This document shows positions 16,968 to 25,603 of a stretch of DNA of 64,000 nucleotides, piece by piece. This stretch comes from Stutzerimonas urumqiensis. Its GTDB lineage: Bacteria; Pseudomonadota; Gammaproteobacteria; Pseudomonadales; Pseudomonadaceae. The position numbers and the translations under genes were made by a program. The stretch's first letter is position 1, and every line of letters begins with the position of its first letter. The stretch is from positions 62,001-126,000 of the forward strand of contig NZ_RBZQ01000009.1 of the NCBI RefSeq assembly GCF_003640395.1, given 5' to 3'. A model generated the notes under the pieces. That model saw only the letters and a list, made by a program, of their open reading frames with translations, had not been told where the DNA came from and did no database searches.

Positions 16968-18059
16968 ATGGCACTCAACAGCATCGAAGAACTCGTCGAA
17001 GACATCCGCCAGGGCAAGATGGTCATCCTCATGGATGACGAGGACCGCGAGAACGAAGGCGACCTGATCATGGCCTCCGAATGCGTGCAGGCCGAGCACA
17101 TCAACTTCATGGCGCGCTTCGCCCGCGGCCTGATCTGCATGCCGATGACGCGCGAGCGTTGCGAGACGCTCAAGCTGCCGCTCATGGCGCCGCGCAACGG
17201 TTCGGGCTTCGGCACCAAGTTCACGGTCTCGATCGAAGCGGCCGAAGGCGTCACCACCGGCATCTCCGCCGCCGACCGCGCGCGGACCGTGCAGGTCGCC
17301 GCCGCCAAGTTCGCCAAGGCCGACGACATCGTCAGTCCCGGCCACATCTTCCCGCTGATGGCGCAGGCCGGTGGCGTGCTGGCCCGCGCCGGCCATACCG
17401 AAGCGGCGTGCGACCTGGCGCGCATGGCCGGCTTCGAGCCGACCGGCGTGATCTGCGAAATCATGAACGACGACGGCACCATGGCCCGCCGGCCGGAGCT
17501 GGAAGTCTTTGCGCAGGAGCACGGCATCAAGATCGGCACCATCGCCGACCTGATCCACTACCGGCTGATCCACGAACACACCATCGAGCGCGTCGCCGAG
17601 CAGCCGCTGGATACCGAGCTCGGCCAGTTCAGCCTGGTGACCTACCGGGATTCGGTCGAGGGCGACGTGCACATGGCGCTGGTGCTCGGCCAGATCCGCA
17701 AGGACGAGCCGACGCTGGTGCGCGTCCACAATATGGACCCGCTGCGCGACCTGCTGATGGTGCGCCAGGCCGGACGCTGGAGCCTGCGCGCGGCGATGGC
17801 CAAGGTGGCCGAGGCCGGCAGTGGCGTGGTGCTGCTGCTGGGTCATCCGCTGGACAGCGAGGACCTGCTCGCCCACGTCCGCGAAGGCAACGCCGGGCAG
17901 CCGTCGAAGACGCCGAGCACCTACAGCACGGTGGGCGCCGGTTCGCAGATCCTGCGCGACCTGGGCGTTCGTCGGATGCGGCTGATGAGTTCGCCGGTGC
18001 GCTTCAACGCAATATCCGGCTTCGATCTCGAGGTTGTAGAATACCTGCCCGCTGAATGA
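16968..18059 (+). CDS. ribBA: 3,4-dihydroxy-2-butanone 4-phosphate synthase with degenerate GTP cyclohydrolase II-like domain
   Basis: A 363-residue fusion. Residues 1-205 are a complete RibB domain: DDEDRENEGDL (about 21-31) binds metal and substrate, and RRPELEVFAQEH and HEHTIER complete the site. Residues 206-363 align with GTP cyclohydrolase II, but the zinc-binding cysteines are gone: where ribA in this window has HSECLTGD and [10 protein letters not shown], this protein has HNMDPLRD and VRQAGRWSLR. The C-terminal half should therefore not catalyse the cyclohydrolase step, which the separate ribA performs. It lies 11 nt after ribE under FMN riboswitch control. Confidence 0.94.
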   Translation: MALNSIEELVEDIRQGKMVILMDDEDRENEGDLIMASECVQAEHINFMARFARGLICMPMTRERCETLKLPLMAPRNGSGFGTKFTVSIEAAEGVTTGISAADRARTVQVAAAKFAKADDIVSPGHIFPLMAQAGGVLARAGHTEAACDLARMAGFEPTGVICEIMNDDGTMARRPELEVFAQEHGIKIGTIADLIHYRLIHEHTIERVAEQPLDTELGQFSLVTYRDSVEGDVHMALVLGQIRKDEPTLVRVHNMDPLRDLLMVRQAGRWSLRAAMAKVAEAGSGVVLLLGHPLDSEDLLAHVREGNAGQPSKTPSTYSTVGAGSQILRDLGVRRMRLMSSPVRFNAISGFDLEVVEYLPAE

Positions 18060-18232
18060 CGGCGGCCGGTGCAAGGGGTGTCTCGACCGTTATCGAGACG
18101 CCCTGAAGGTCGGGCAGGACGAGGATCGCCGCGCGGTCATCGCCCACCCGACCGTCCCGCAAGGACGGGGACGACGATTTCTTTCGGTGCGCACCGCGCG
18201 CCGGCTCTTTAAACGCATTACGAGACCCGCTC

Positions 18233-18709
18233 ATGTCCCTGAAGACCATCGAAGGTACCTTCATCGCCCCCAAGGGCAAGTTCGCCCTGGTCGTTGGCCG
18301 CTTCAACAGCTTCGTGGTTGAAAGCCTGGTCAGCGGCGCCGTCGACACCCTGGTTCGCCACGGCATCGGCGAAGACAACATCACCATCATCCGCGCGCCG
18401 GGTGCATTCGAAATCCCGCTGGTCTCGCAGAAGGTCGCTCAGCAGGGCGAGTACGACGCCATCATCGCGCTGGGCGCGGTCATCCGTGGCGGCACCCCGC
18501 ACTTCGAATACGTCGCGGGCGAGTGCACCAAGGGCCTGGCGCAGGTCTCCATGGAGTTCGGCGTGCCGGTCGCCTTTGGCGTGCTGACCGTCGATTCCAT
18601 CGAGCAGGCGATCGAGCGCTCCGGCACCAAGGCCGGCAACAAGGGCGCCGAAGCCGCGCTTTCCGCCCTGGAAATGGTCAGCCTGCTGGCGCAGTTGGAG
18701 GCCAAGTGA
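18233..18709 (+). CDS. ribH: 6,7-dimethyl-8-ribityllumazine synthase
   Basis: A 158-residue lumazine synthase, which condenses the RibB product with 5-amino-6-ribitylaminouracil. Family motifs are [17 protein letters not shown] and [16 protein letters not shown] with the catalytic histidine, then FGVLTVD. Length is normal for the icosahedral enzyme. A 173-bp gap separates it from ribBA without an obvious terminator. Its stop overlaps the GTG start of nusB (GTGA), coupling riboflavin synthesis to nusB translation, as in other pseudomonads. Confidence 0.97.
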   Translation: MSLKTIEGTFIAPKGKFALVVGRFNSFVVESLVSGAVDTLVRHGIGEDNITIIRAPGAFEIPLVSQKVAQQGEYDAIIALGAVIRGGTPHFEYVAGECTKGLAQVSMEFGVPVAFGVLTVDSIEQAIERSGTKAGNKGAEAALSALEMVSLLAQLEAK

Positions 18710-19191
18710 GCCTGAATCGCGACGACAGCCCGGACGCCGAACCGGCCAAGCCCGCCAAGGGCAAGATCGCCATGCGCCGCGTCGCCCGCGGCCTGGCCAT
18801 GCAGGCGCTCTACCAGTGGCAGATGGCGGGCCAGTCGCTGAACGAGATCGAAGCGCAGTTTCGCGTCGACAACGATTTCGCCGGCGTCGACGGGCCGTAC
18901 TTCCATGAGCTGCTGACCGGCGTGGCGCATGACAAGACCGACATCGACGGCGCCATCGCCCCGCATCTCGATCGTCCGCTGGACGAGCTCGATCCGGTCG
19001 AACTGGCCATCCTGCGGCTGTCGACCTACGAGCTGAAGCATCGCCTCGACGTACCGTACCGGGTCGTGATCAACGAAGGCATCGAGCTGGCCAAGGTCTA
19101 CGGCGCCACCGACGGGCACAAGTTCGTCAACGGCGTCCTGGATAAGCTGGCCCCGCAGCTGCGCAGCGCCGAAACGCGCGAACGGCGCTGA
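18706..19191 (+). CDS. nusB: Transcription antitermination protein NusB
   Basis: A 161-residue all-helical protein that binds boxA RNA with S10 (NusE) in rRNA antitermination. [17 protein letters not shown] (about residues 25-41) is the conserved first helix, and [13 protein letters not shown] and [10 protein letters not shown] lie near the C-terminus. The GTG at 18706 overlaps the ribH stop and gives a typical length. The first 20 residues are a Lys/Ala/Pro-rich extension. Confidence 0.95.
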   Translation: MSLNRDDSPDAEPAKPAKGKIAMRRVARGLAMQALYQWQMAGQSLNEIEAQFRVDNDFAGVDGPYFHELLTGVAHDKTDIDGAIAPHLDRPLDELDPVELAILRLSTYELKHRLDVPYRVVINEGIELAKVYGATDGHKFVNGVLDKLAPQLRSAETRERR

Positions 19192-19204
19192 CCGACACGC
19201 CGGC

Positions 19205-20158
19205 ATGGGTGAGTTCGAACTGATCCGCCGCTACTTCGCCACCGCGTCCTGTGCCAGGGCCGGTGGCGAAGTCGTATTGGGCATCGGCGACGACTGCGCG
19301 CTGCTGGCGGTGCCGGCGGGCGAGGTGCTGGCGATTTCGACCGATACCCTGGTGGCCGGCGTGCATTTCCCCGAGGGCTGCGATCCGTTCCTGCTTGGCC
19401 AGCGTGCACTGGCGGTCTCGGCCAGCGATCTGGCGGCGATGGGGGCGGCACCGATCGGCTTCACCTTGGCGTTGACGCTGCCGGCGGTCGAGCCGGTATG
19501 GCTCGAAAGGTTCGCCCGTGGACTCGAGCGCATGGCGAGTCGCTGCGCATTGCGGTTGGTGGGCGGCGACACAACGCGCGGGCCGCTGACGCTGACCCTG
19601 ACCGTGTTCGGCCGCGTACCCGAGGGCGCCGCGCTCCGGCGCGATGGCGCACGTCCCGGCGATCTGGTCTGCGTCGGTGGCGGGCCGCTGGGCGACGCCG
19701 CCGGTGCGTTGCCGCTGGTGCTGGGCCAGCGGAGCGCCGCACCCGCTGTCGCCAAGCCGCTGCTGGATCAGTACTGGCAGCCGCTGCCGCAGCTTGCGCT
19801 CGGCCAGGCCTTGCGCGGCAGGGCGAGCGCGGCACTGGACATATCCGATGGCTTGCTCGCCGATTGCGGGCACCTGGCGACCGCTTCCGGCGTTGCATTG
19901 TTCATCGACGCGCCGCGGGTGCCGCGCTCGGCCGAACTGGTCGACTTCATGGGCGAGGAGGCCGCATTCGCCTGCGCGCTCGCCGGTGGCGACGACTACC
20001 GGCTGGCCTTCACCCTGCCGCGCCAGCACCTGGCCGCGCTGGCCTCGGACTGGCCGATCACGGTCATTGGCGAGGTGCGGGACGGCGCGGGTGTTCACCT
20101 GCTCGATGCGCAGGGCCGGGCGATGGAGCCGCCGCGGCGTGGCTACACCCATTTCTGA
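19205..20158 (+). CDS. thiL: Thiamine-monophosphate kinase
   Basis: A 317-residue kinase of the PurM/ThiL fold that phosphorylates thiamine monophosphate to the active diphosphate. FELIRRYF at the N-terminus, GIGDDCALL for metal/ATP, STDTLVAGVHF, SASDLAAMGA and VGGDTTRG are standard ThiL motifs; DISDGLLADCGHL and GGDDY occur in the second domain. It starts 14 nt after nusB, in the conserved nusB-thiL-pgpA order. Confidence 0.97.
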   Translation: MGEFELIRRYFATASCARAGGEVVLGIGDDCALLAVPAGEVLAISTDTLVAGVHFPEGCDPFLLGQRALAVSASDLAAMGAAPIGFTLALTLPAVEPVWLERFARGLERMASRCALRLVGGDTTRGPLTLTLTVFGRVPEGAALRRDGARPGDLVCVGGGPLGDAAGALPLVLGQRSAAPAVAKPLLDQYWQPLPQLALGQALRGRASAALDISDGLLADCGHLATASGVALFIDAPRVPRSAELVDFMGEEAAFACALAGGDDYRLAFTLPRQHLAALASDWPITVIGEVRDGAGVHLLDAQGRAMEPPRRGYTHF

Positions 20159-20209
20159 GAGAGACGCGCCGGCGCGGAGTGCGCCAGGCGATTGCACGAG
20201 GACAGTGCC

Positions 20210-20710
20210 TTGACCGATCCACTTCAGGCGCCGGCCACGCCGGTCCCGCTCTCCATCTGGAGCAACCCCTGGCATAACCTCGCATTCGGCTTCGGTGCTG
20301 GTGGCATGCCCAGGGCGCCGGGGACCTGGGGCACGCTCGTCGGTCTGCCGTTCGTATTGCTCTGGGCCTCGCTCCCGCTGTGGGGCCAAGGGCTCGTGCT
20401 GGTCGCGTCGATCGTTTTCGGCGTCTGGCTGTGCGGCAAGGTCGCGCGCGAGCTGGGCGTCCACGACCACGAAGGCATCGTCTGGGACGAGATGGTCGGC
20501 ATCTGGCTGACCTGCTTCCTGCTGCCGGCCGAACCGCTCTGGCTGGCGCTGGGCTTCGTCGTGTTCCGCGTGATGGACATCGCCAAGCCCTGGCCGATCA
20601 GTTGGGCCGACCGCCATGTGCATGGCGGCTTTGGCATCATGCTGGACGACGTGCTGGCCGGGGTCGCCGCCTGGGGCGTGATGCAGGCTTTCGTCTGGGC
20701 CTGGGCATGA
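20210..20710 (+). CDS. pgpA: Phosphatidylglycerophosphatase A
   Basis: A 166-residue inner-membrane phosphatase that removes phosphate from phosphatidylglycerophosphate to make phosphatidylglycerol. GFGAGGMPRAPGTWGTLVG, VHDHEGIVWDEMVG and FRVMDIAKPWP are the PgpA signatures, with about three to four hydrophobic segments. There is no ATG at the right place; the TTG at 20210 has GAGGA about 7 nt upstream and is preferred over a TTG six codons earlier. Start position is the only uncertain point. Confidence 0.93.
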   Translation: MTDPLQAPATPVPLSIWSNPWHNLAFGFGAGGMPRAPGTWGTLVGLPFVLLWASLPLWGQGLVLVASIVFGVWLCGKVARELGVHDHEGIVWDEMVGIWLTCFLLPAEPLWLALGFVVFRVMDIAKPWPISWADRHVHGGFGIMLDDVLAGVAAWGVMQAFVWAWA

Positions 20711-20775
20711 TCCGCTTCGCAACGCCGCTCCAGCGGCCTCTGCCAGGCCGGCGCTTTTTCACAAGGACACCGCGC

Positions 20776-21420
20776 ATGCGTATTCGGGTTTTGCTCGCTG
20801 CGACACTGGGTTTGTTGCCTGCGCTCGGTCTGGCGCAGCCGCAGGTTCAGGTGGTCGGCTTGTTTCCCGGCGCGGCGGTGCTCACCGTCGATGGCCAGCG
20901 CAAGCTGGTGCGTGTCGGACAGACCGGTCCGGGCGGCGTACAGGTAGTGAGCGTGGACGGGCAGGGCGCTCGGCTGCGGGTCGATGGCGTCGAGCGGCAT
21001 TACCCGCTGGGTCGCGAGTACAGCGCCGGGTTCGCCGCGCCCACCGCCACCAGCGTGTCGATCGCCCGCGGCGCCGGCGGACACTACTGGATCGCCGGCT
21101 CGATCGACGGACACGTCACGCAGTTTCTGGTCGACACCGGTGCCACCTCGGTGGCGATGAACGAAGCCCACGCGCGGCGCCTCGGGCTCGATTACCGCAC
21201 CCAGGGTCGTCGCATCACCGTCAATACGGCGTCCGGAACGGCGCGCGCCTGGAGCCTTCGGCTCGACAGCGTGAAGGTCGGGGCGATCGAAGTGCTGGGG
21301 GTCGATGCGGTGGTCATCGAGGGTGGCGCGCCGAGCGAAATGCTCCTGGGCATGAGCTTCCTCAACCGCGTCCGCTGGCGCGAAGAACAAGGCACGCTGA
21401 GGCTCGAGTCGCGGCTGTAA
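20776..21420 (+). CDS. Retropepsin-like aspartic protease, exported
   Basis: A 214-residue protein with a signal peptide (about 1-20, ending GLA) and a C-terminal clan AA aspartic protease domain of the TIGR02281 type. The active-site triad sits in [12 protein letters not shown] (about 117-128) and the closing strand in [12 protein letters not shown] single aspartic motif implies a homodimer, as in retropepsins. The substrate is unknown. It is found between pgpA and ribA in this gene order in pseudomonads, but no functional link to riboflavin synthesis is evident. The first 25 residues after cleavage form a Val/Gly-rich N-terminal region. Confidence 0.87.
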   Translation: MRIRVLLAATLGLLPALGLAQPQVQVVGLFPGAAVLTVDGQRKLVRVGQTGPGGVQVVSVDGQGARLRVDGVERHYPLGREYSAGFAAPTATSVSIARGAGGHYWIAGSIDGHVTQFLVDTGATSVAMNEAHARRLGLDYRTQGRRITVNTASGTARAWSLRLDSVKVGAIEVLGVDAVVIEGGAPSEMLLGMSFLNRVRWREEQGTLRLESRL

Positions 21421-21493
21421 CGGCCGACCGACTGCCAGCCGCGGTGCAGCTTGCTGTTACACTATCCGCTCTTTTTTCTCTGGAGTTCCTCCG

Positions 21494-22111
21494 GTGTCCG
21501 TCGTGTTCGTCGCTGCTTGCCAACTCCCCACCCCCTTCGGGGTATTCACCATGCACGGGTTCCTCGATCAGGACACCGGCAAGGAGCATGTCGCGCTGAC
21601 CCTGGGTGACGTGGCGGACGGCCGGCCCGTGCTTGGTCGCCTGCATTCCGAGTGCCTGACCGGCGATGCCCTGTTCAGCCTGCGTTGCGATTGCGGCTTC
21701 CAGCTCGAGGCGGCGCTCAAGGCGATTGCCGATGAAGGCCGCGGCGTGCTGCTGTATCTCCGGCAGGAGGGTCGTGGCATCGGCCTGCTGAACAAGGTTC
21801 GTGCCTATGAATTGCAGGATGCCGGCGCCGACACGGTGGAGGCGAACGAGCGACTCGGCTTCGCGCCGGACCAGCGCGATTACGCGATCTGCCGGCCGAT
21901 GCTGGCGCACCTCGGCATCAGTGAAATCAAGCTGATGACCAACAACCCACGCAAGGTCAACGCCTTGCAGGGCTTTGGCATTCGCATTTCCGAGCGCCGT
22001 CCGCTGCAGGTCGCGCACAACCCGCACAACCAGAAGTACCTGGCCACCAAGGCCGGCAAGCTTGGACATCTGCTGGGCGAGATTCACCAGGGCGAAGCCG
22101 AGCAGTCGTGA
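21494..22111 (+). CDS. ribA: GTP cyclohydrolase II
   Basis: A 205-residue enzyme catalysing the first step of riboflavin synthesis, opening GTP to the pyrimidine diamine. The zinc site is intact: [20 protein letters not shown] holds three cysteines, and [12 protein letters not shown] is the GTP/PPi-binding segment; TNNPRKV follows. The start is GTG at 21494 with GGAG upstream. It supplies the activity that the ribBA fusion has lost. The FMN riboswitch is about 5 kb upstream, so regulation of this gene may be separate; a TACACT-like -10 at about 21458 is seen without a good -35. Confidence 0.96.
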   Translation: MSVVFVAACQLPTPFGVFTMHGFLDQDTGKEHVALTLGDVADGRPVLGRLHSECLTGDALFSLRCDCGFQLEAALKAIADEGRGVLLYLRQEGRGIGLLNKVRAYELQDAGADTVEANERLGFAPDQRDYAICRPMLAHLGISEIKLMTNNPRKVNALQGFGIRISERRPLQVAHNPHNQKYLATKAGKLGHLLGEIHQGEAEQS

Positions 22112-22521
22112 TCGCGGCGGCAGCCCGGCGCCGGTTGCGGCGCCAGCAGTGGCTGGCCGGCATGGTCATGCTGGCCGCGCCGTTGCTGGCTTCGTCGCTG
22201 CCGTCCGCGGGGCTTCCCGCCTGGATCGGCCCGGTGTTCTTTGTCGCGGGGCTTGCCGCCTTCTTCCCCAGCCTGCCGTATTTCAAGGCGTACAAGCATG
22301 CGCTGATCGCCACCGGGCAGGCGCTGGGTAGCGATGCCGAGGCGCAAGCCTGGGCACATCTCGTACAGGCCCAGCGAGCCGGTCTCGCGGTGGCGGCGGC
22401 GCCTGCGCTCGTCGCGGCAGCGGGCTTGCCGCTCGGCCTGGAACCGGTCGCCGCGCTGCTGCTGACAGGCGCAAGCCTGACGCTCTGGCTGCTGTACCGC
22501 TTGCCTCGGTTGCTGCAATGA
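22108..22521 (+). CDS. Small inner-membrane protein of unknown function
   Basis: A 137-residue protein with an Arg-rich N-terminus and about four hydrophobic segments (roughly 16-34, 40-55, 93-109, 112-130). No domain is recognisable. It starts with GTG overlapping the ribA stop (GTGA) and its own stop overlaps the btuF-like start (ATGA), so it is translated as part of a ribA-to-btuF unit. The conserved location suggests it is real, but its role is not known. Confidence 0.75.
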   Translation: MIAAAARRRLRRQQWLAGMVMLAAPLLASSLPSAGLPAWIGPVFFVAGLAAFFPSLPYFKAYKHALIATGQALGSDAEAQAWAHLVQAQRAGLAVAAAPALVAAAGLPLGLEPVAALLLTGASLTLWLLYRLPRLLQ

Positions 22522-23351
22522 GGCGGTGGCTCGTCTGTCTGCTCGGTTGCTTGCTCGGTGGCCTGCTGGTGCTGCCGCTGCAGGCGGCAGAGCGGGTGGT
22601 CAGCCTTGCCCCGTCGCTATCCGAAATCATGCTCGAGCTGGGTGCCGAGGATCGTCTCGTCGGCGTACTCGACGGCGGCGAGCGTCCGGCCGCCCTGGCC
22701 GGCATTCCCTCCGTGGGGCGCTACGGGCGCGTCGAGATGGAGACCCTGCTCAGCCTGTCACCCGACCTGGTCCTGCTCTGGCCCGACAGCATCGGTGCCG
22801 GCGAGCGCCGCCAGCTCGAACAGTTCGGGATTCCGCTGTTGATCGTCGAGCCCCATCGCCTCGAAGACCTCGCCGAGGGCGTGCAACGGATCGCCGATGG
22901 CATCGGCCTGCCGGCGCGGGGCCATGCGCGCGCGGAAGCGGTACGCGAGCGGCTGAAGGCGCTGGAAGAACGCTATCGCGACGCCGAGCCGCTGTCGGTC
23001 TTCTATCAGATCTGGGACCAGCCGCTATACACGGTCGGCGGCAACCAGATCATCAGCGATGCGCTGGAAACCTGCGGGGCACGGAATGTCTTCGCCGACC
23101 TTGAGCTGCCTGCGCCGCAGGTCGGCATCGAAGCCGTACTGGCGCGCGACCCCGATGTCATCGTCGTCAGCGAACCGCGGCTGGCCGAGGCCTGGAAGGC
23201 CTGGCCGCAACTGAGTGCGGTGCGCGAGGGCCAGGTGTGGGCCGTGCCGGACCGTGGCCTCGAACGGCCCAGCCTGCAGATGCTCGCGGCGACCGAGCGG
23301 TTGTGCGAGCGGCTGGACGCCGCCCGCATCGCCCTCGATACCGCCGATTAG
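22518..23351 (+). CDS. btuF: Periplasmic cobalamin-binding protein, BtuF-like
   Basis: A 277-residue exported class III substrate-binding protein: signal peptide about 1-24 (ending LQA), then RVVSLAPSLSEIMLELGAEDRLVG, the typical BtuF/FecB N-terminal strand-helix, and YTVGGNQIISDALETCGARNVF mid-protein. It would capture vitamin B12 after BtuB import and hand it to BtuCD; no btuC or btuD is in the window. It is convergent with btuB, and the two stop codons overlap by four bases. It is not behind the cobalamin riboswitch. Assignment to cobalamin rather than an iron chelate rests on similarity and the btuB neighbour. Confidence 0.83.
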   Translation: MRRWLVCLLGCLLGGLLVLPLQAAERVVSLAPSLSEIMLELGAEDRLVGVLDGGERPAALAGIPSVGRYGRVEMETLLSLSPDLVLLWPDSIGAGERRQLEQFGIPLLIVEPHRLEDLAEGVQRIADGIGLPARGHARAEAVRERLKALEERYRDAEPLSVFYQIWDQPLYTVGGNQIISDALETCGARNVFADLELPAPQVGIEAVLARDPDVIVVSEPRLAEAWKAWPQLSAVREGQVWAVPDRGLERPSLQMLAATERLCERLDAARIALDTAD

Positions 23352-25231
23352 AAGGTCGGCGTCCAGGTCATGCCCAACAGGGCGGTGGTGCCGGCCGTCT
23401 CGTACACCTCGCGCGCGCCGAAGCCCCGGTAGGTGGTTTCGACATAGTCGTTGCCCAGCAGGTTGGCGATCTTGATGTCGAATTCCAGCGTTGGGGTGGC
23501 GTTCCAGCTGCCGCGCACGTCGACCACACCGTAGCCGCCTATGCGTACGTCGTTGGCGGCGTCGTCATAGCGGCTGCTGACCAGCCGCCAGGTGCCGCCG
23601 ACGCCGAAGGCGCCGAACCGACGGTCAAGATCGAGCGACGCCGTGCGCTTGGCGCGGCGAGGCAGGACATGCCCGCTGTCACGGTCGCGCGGGTCCAGGA
23701 TGCCGACGGCCAGGCGCGTCTGCCAACCCAGCAGCGTTTCCTGGTAGGTCGCCTCGAAGCCGTTCACCCGAGCGGTCTGCACGTTGCGCGGGATGTCGGT
23801 GAAGACAATCGCGTCTTCGAGGTCGATGCGGTAGAGCGAGGCTTCCAGCGACCCGGTCTCGCTGAAGGCATGCCGCCACTGGGCTTCATAGCTGCGCGAG
23901 GTCTCGGGTTGCAGGTCCGGGTTGGCGCTGGCGAAGCAGCCGAAGCCCGGGTAGCAGTAGTCCGGGTAGTAGAGGTCGTTAAAGGTCGGCGCGCGGAAGC
24001 CTTCGCTGTAGGACAGGATCAGTTGGTCCGCGTCGCCAAGCGGCAGGGTAAGCGCACCGCTCCAGGTGTTCACGCTGCCGAACTGCTCGTTGTCGTCATG
24101 GCGCAGCCCCAGCTCGGTGGCGAAGGCTTCGCCCTGGTAACGGTGCTGAATGAAGGCGGCCTGGTTCCAGCGCGACTCCTCGACGAAGGTCGTGGTGGCA
24201 TGCAGGCGGTCTTCGTACCAGTCGGCGCCCAGCAGCAGCTGGTGCGCCGGGGCCAGTTGCAGCGTATTCACCCAGCTGGCCGAGTCTCGGTAGGTGTTGT
24301 ACGTGTAGAAATCGCTGGCCGCGGCAAACGACGCATCGTTGCCGGTGTCGCGCTTGTCTTCGCTGTGCCCGATTTCCAGCCGGCTGTGCCAGCGGTCGAG
24401 CAACTGGGCGCTGAAGAAGGCCGACGCCGCGCTGAGCTGATAGTCGTCATATGGGGCGGTGCCCGCGTAGATGTCATCGAACTCGACCTGCCCGCGTTGA
24501 TCGAGCAGCGACAGCCCCGCCTCGGCGCGCTCGCTGAACCGGTGCGTCACGTTGAGGCTCAGCGAGCGCTTGCGCAGGGCGTCGTCGTCGCCGCTTTCGC
24601 CAAGCTCGCTCTGGGTGATATCGAAGCCCTCGCTTTCGCTCAGGCTCGCACCGAGGTGCACGCGCGTCTGCTCCGTGCCGCCGGAAACGCCAAGGCTGCG
24701 CTCGAAAGTACCGTCGCTGCCGGCGGCCAGGCGCAGGTAGGGGTGGGCGCCTGCGCGGTCGGCGCGACGCGTGAAAATCTGTACGACGCCGCCGATGGCA
24801 TCGGAGCCATAGAGCGCCGAGCGCGTGCCGCGCACCACTTCGATTCGCTCGATCTGGCTCGGGTCGAGAAACTCCAGGCTCGCCGCGCCATTGCTGGCGG
24901 CCGCGATCCGCTGTCCGTCCACCAGCACCAGCGTTTGTGCGCTGGACATGCCGCGGATGAACAGACCGGTGACGTTGCCAGCGCCGCCATTGCGCACGAC
25001 GGTCGCCCCCGGCACGCGCTCCAGCAGCTCGCCGACGGACCGCGGACGAAGCCGTTCGATGTCGGCGCGGGTGAACACCGTGGTGGCGGCCGTCGCATCG
25101 CTACGGGCCTCGCCGACACGACCGGACGTGACGACCAGCGCCGGGAGATCGACCTGTGCGTCGTCGGCGAACGCCTGCATGGAAACGGGACTGGCCAGCG
25201 CAACGGCCAGGGCAAGACGGGACAGCTTCAT
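23348..25231 (-). CDS. btuB: TonB-dependent vitamin B12 outer-membrane receptor
   Basis: A 627-residue outer-membrane receptor: signal peptide about 1-22 (ending AFA), TonB box-like LPALVVTSGR, a plug domain with RGMSSAQTLVLVDGQRI and ERIEVVRGTRSALYGSDAIGG, and a 22-strand beta-barrel ending in the aromatic WTPTF typical of outer-membrane proteins. BtuB-type features and the cobalamin riboswitch directly upstream make B12 or cobinamide the substrate. Loop cysteines YCYPGFGCF (about 430-438) are near an extracellular region. Expression should fall when cobalamin is plentiful. Confidence 0.95.
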   Translation of the reverse strand: MKLSRLALAVALASPVSMQAFADDAQVDLPALVVTSGRVGEARSDATAATTVFTRADIERLRPRSVGELLERVPGATVVRNGGAGNVTGLFIRGMSSAQTLVLVDGQRIAAASNGAASLEFLDPSQIERIEVVRGTRSALYGSDAIGGVVQIFTRRADRAGAHPYLRLAAGSDGTFERSLGVSGGTEQTRVHLGASLSESEGFDITQSELGESGDDDALRKRSLSLNVTHRFSERAEAGLSLLDQRGQVEFDDIYAGTAPYDDYQLSAASAFFSAQLLDRWHSRLEIGHSEDKRDTGNDASFAAASDFYTYNTYRDSASWVNTLQLAPAHQLLLGADWYEDRLHATTTFVEESRWNQAAFIQHRYQGEAFATELGLRHDDNEQFGSVNTWSGALTLPLGDADQLILSYSEGFRAPTFNDLYYPDYCYPGFGCFASANPDLQPETSRSYEAQWRHAFSETGSLEASLYRIDLEDAIVFTDIPRNVQTARVNGFEATYQETLLGWQTRLAVGILDPRDRDSGHVLPRRAKRTASLDLDRRFGAFGVGGTWRLVSSRYDDAANDVRIGGYGVVDVRGSWNATPTLEFDIKIANLLGNDYVETTYRGFGAREVYETAGTTALLGMTWTPTF

Positions 25232-25339
25232 GGAGATTCCTCAAAAGAAAGAGACTTTCGAGGAGGGCAGGGGCAAGGGCGGACAGCCGGAGGGCGAGCC
25301 AGCGCTTGACGGTGATGCCCTCCGCAACACCAGTCGCAC

Positions 25340-25535
25340 TACGCACCGAGGCCGGTCTCCGGGCTCGCGACAGGCGCCGTCTCACCTTCCCATGCCGAGG
25401 CACAGTGGTTGTCGAGGGGCGTGCGATCGATGATCGCGGTCGCTTACCGTTGCGGGGGCAGCGCAGGCATTCGAGCGGGGCTCGGCACCTGACTTCCCGT
25501 TTAATCCGCGGCGACGAGGCCTGCGGAACCTTCGG
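25340..25535 (-). promoter_or_regulatory. Cobalamin riboswitch upstream of btuB
   Basis: Read on the minus strand, the sequence shows AAGGTTCCGC, then ACGGGAAGTCAGGTGCCGAG, the B12-box core GCTGCCCCCGCAACGGTAAG, CCACTGTGCC, GGCATGGGAAGGTGAGAC and GAGCCCGGAGACCGGCC. These blocks and their order define the class I cobalamin aptamer. It ends about 110 nt before the btuB ATG, leaving room for an expression platform that sequesters the ribosome binding site; that part was not resolved. Edges are approximate. Confidence 0.96.
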
Positions 25536-25603
25536 TGCTGTTCAAAGCGGGTCGCACCCTAAAGCGGGGGCGATCGCCGGTCAAGCCGCGTGCAGCGGCG
25601 GGT

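Noticed and set aside
23237-25309. About 690-codon plus-strand open frame antisense to btuB
   Set aside because: The minus strand is a complete TonB-dependent receptor with riboswitch; the plus-strand product is low complexity.
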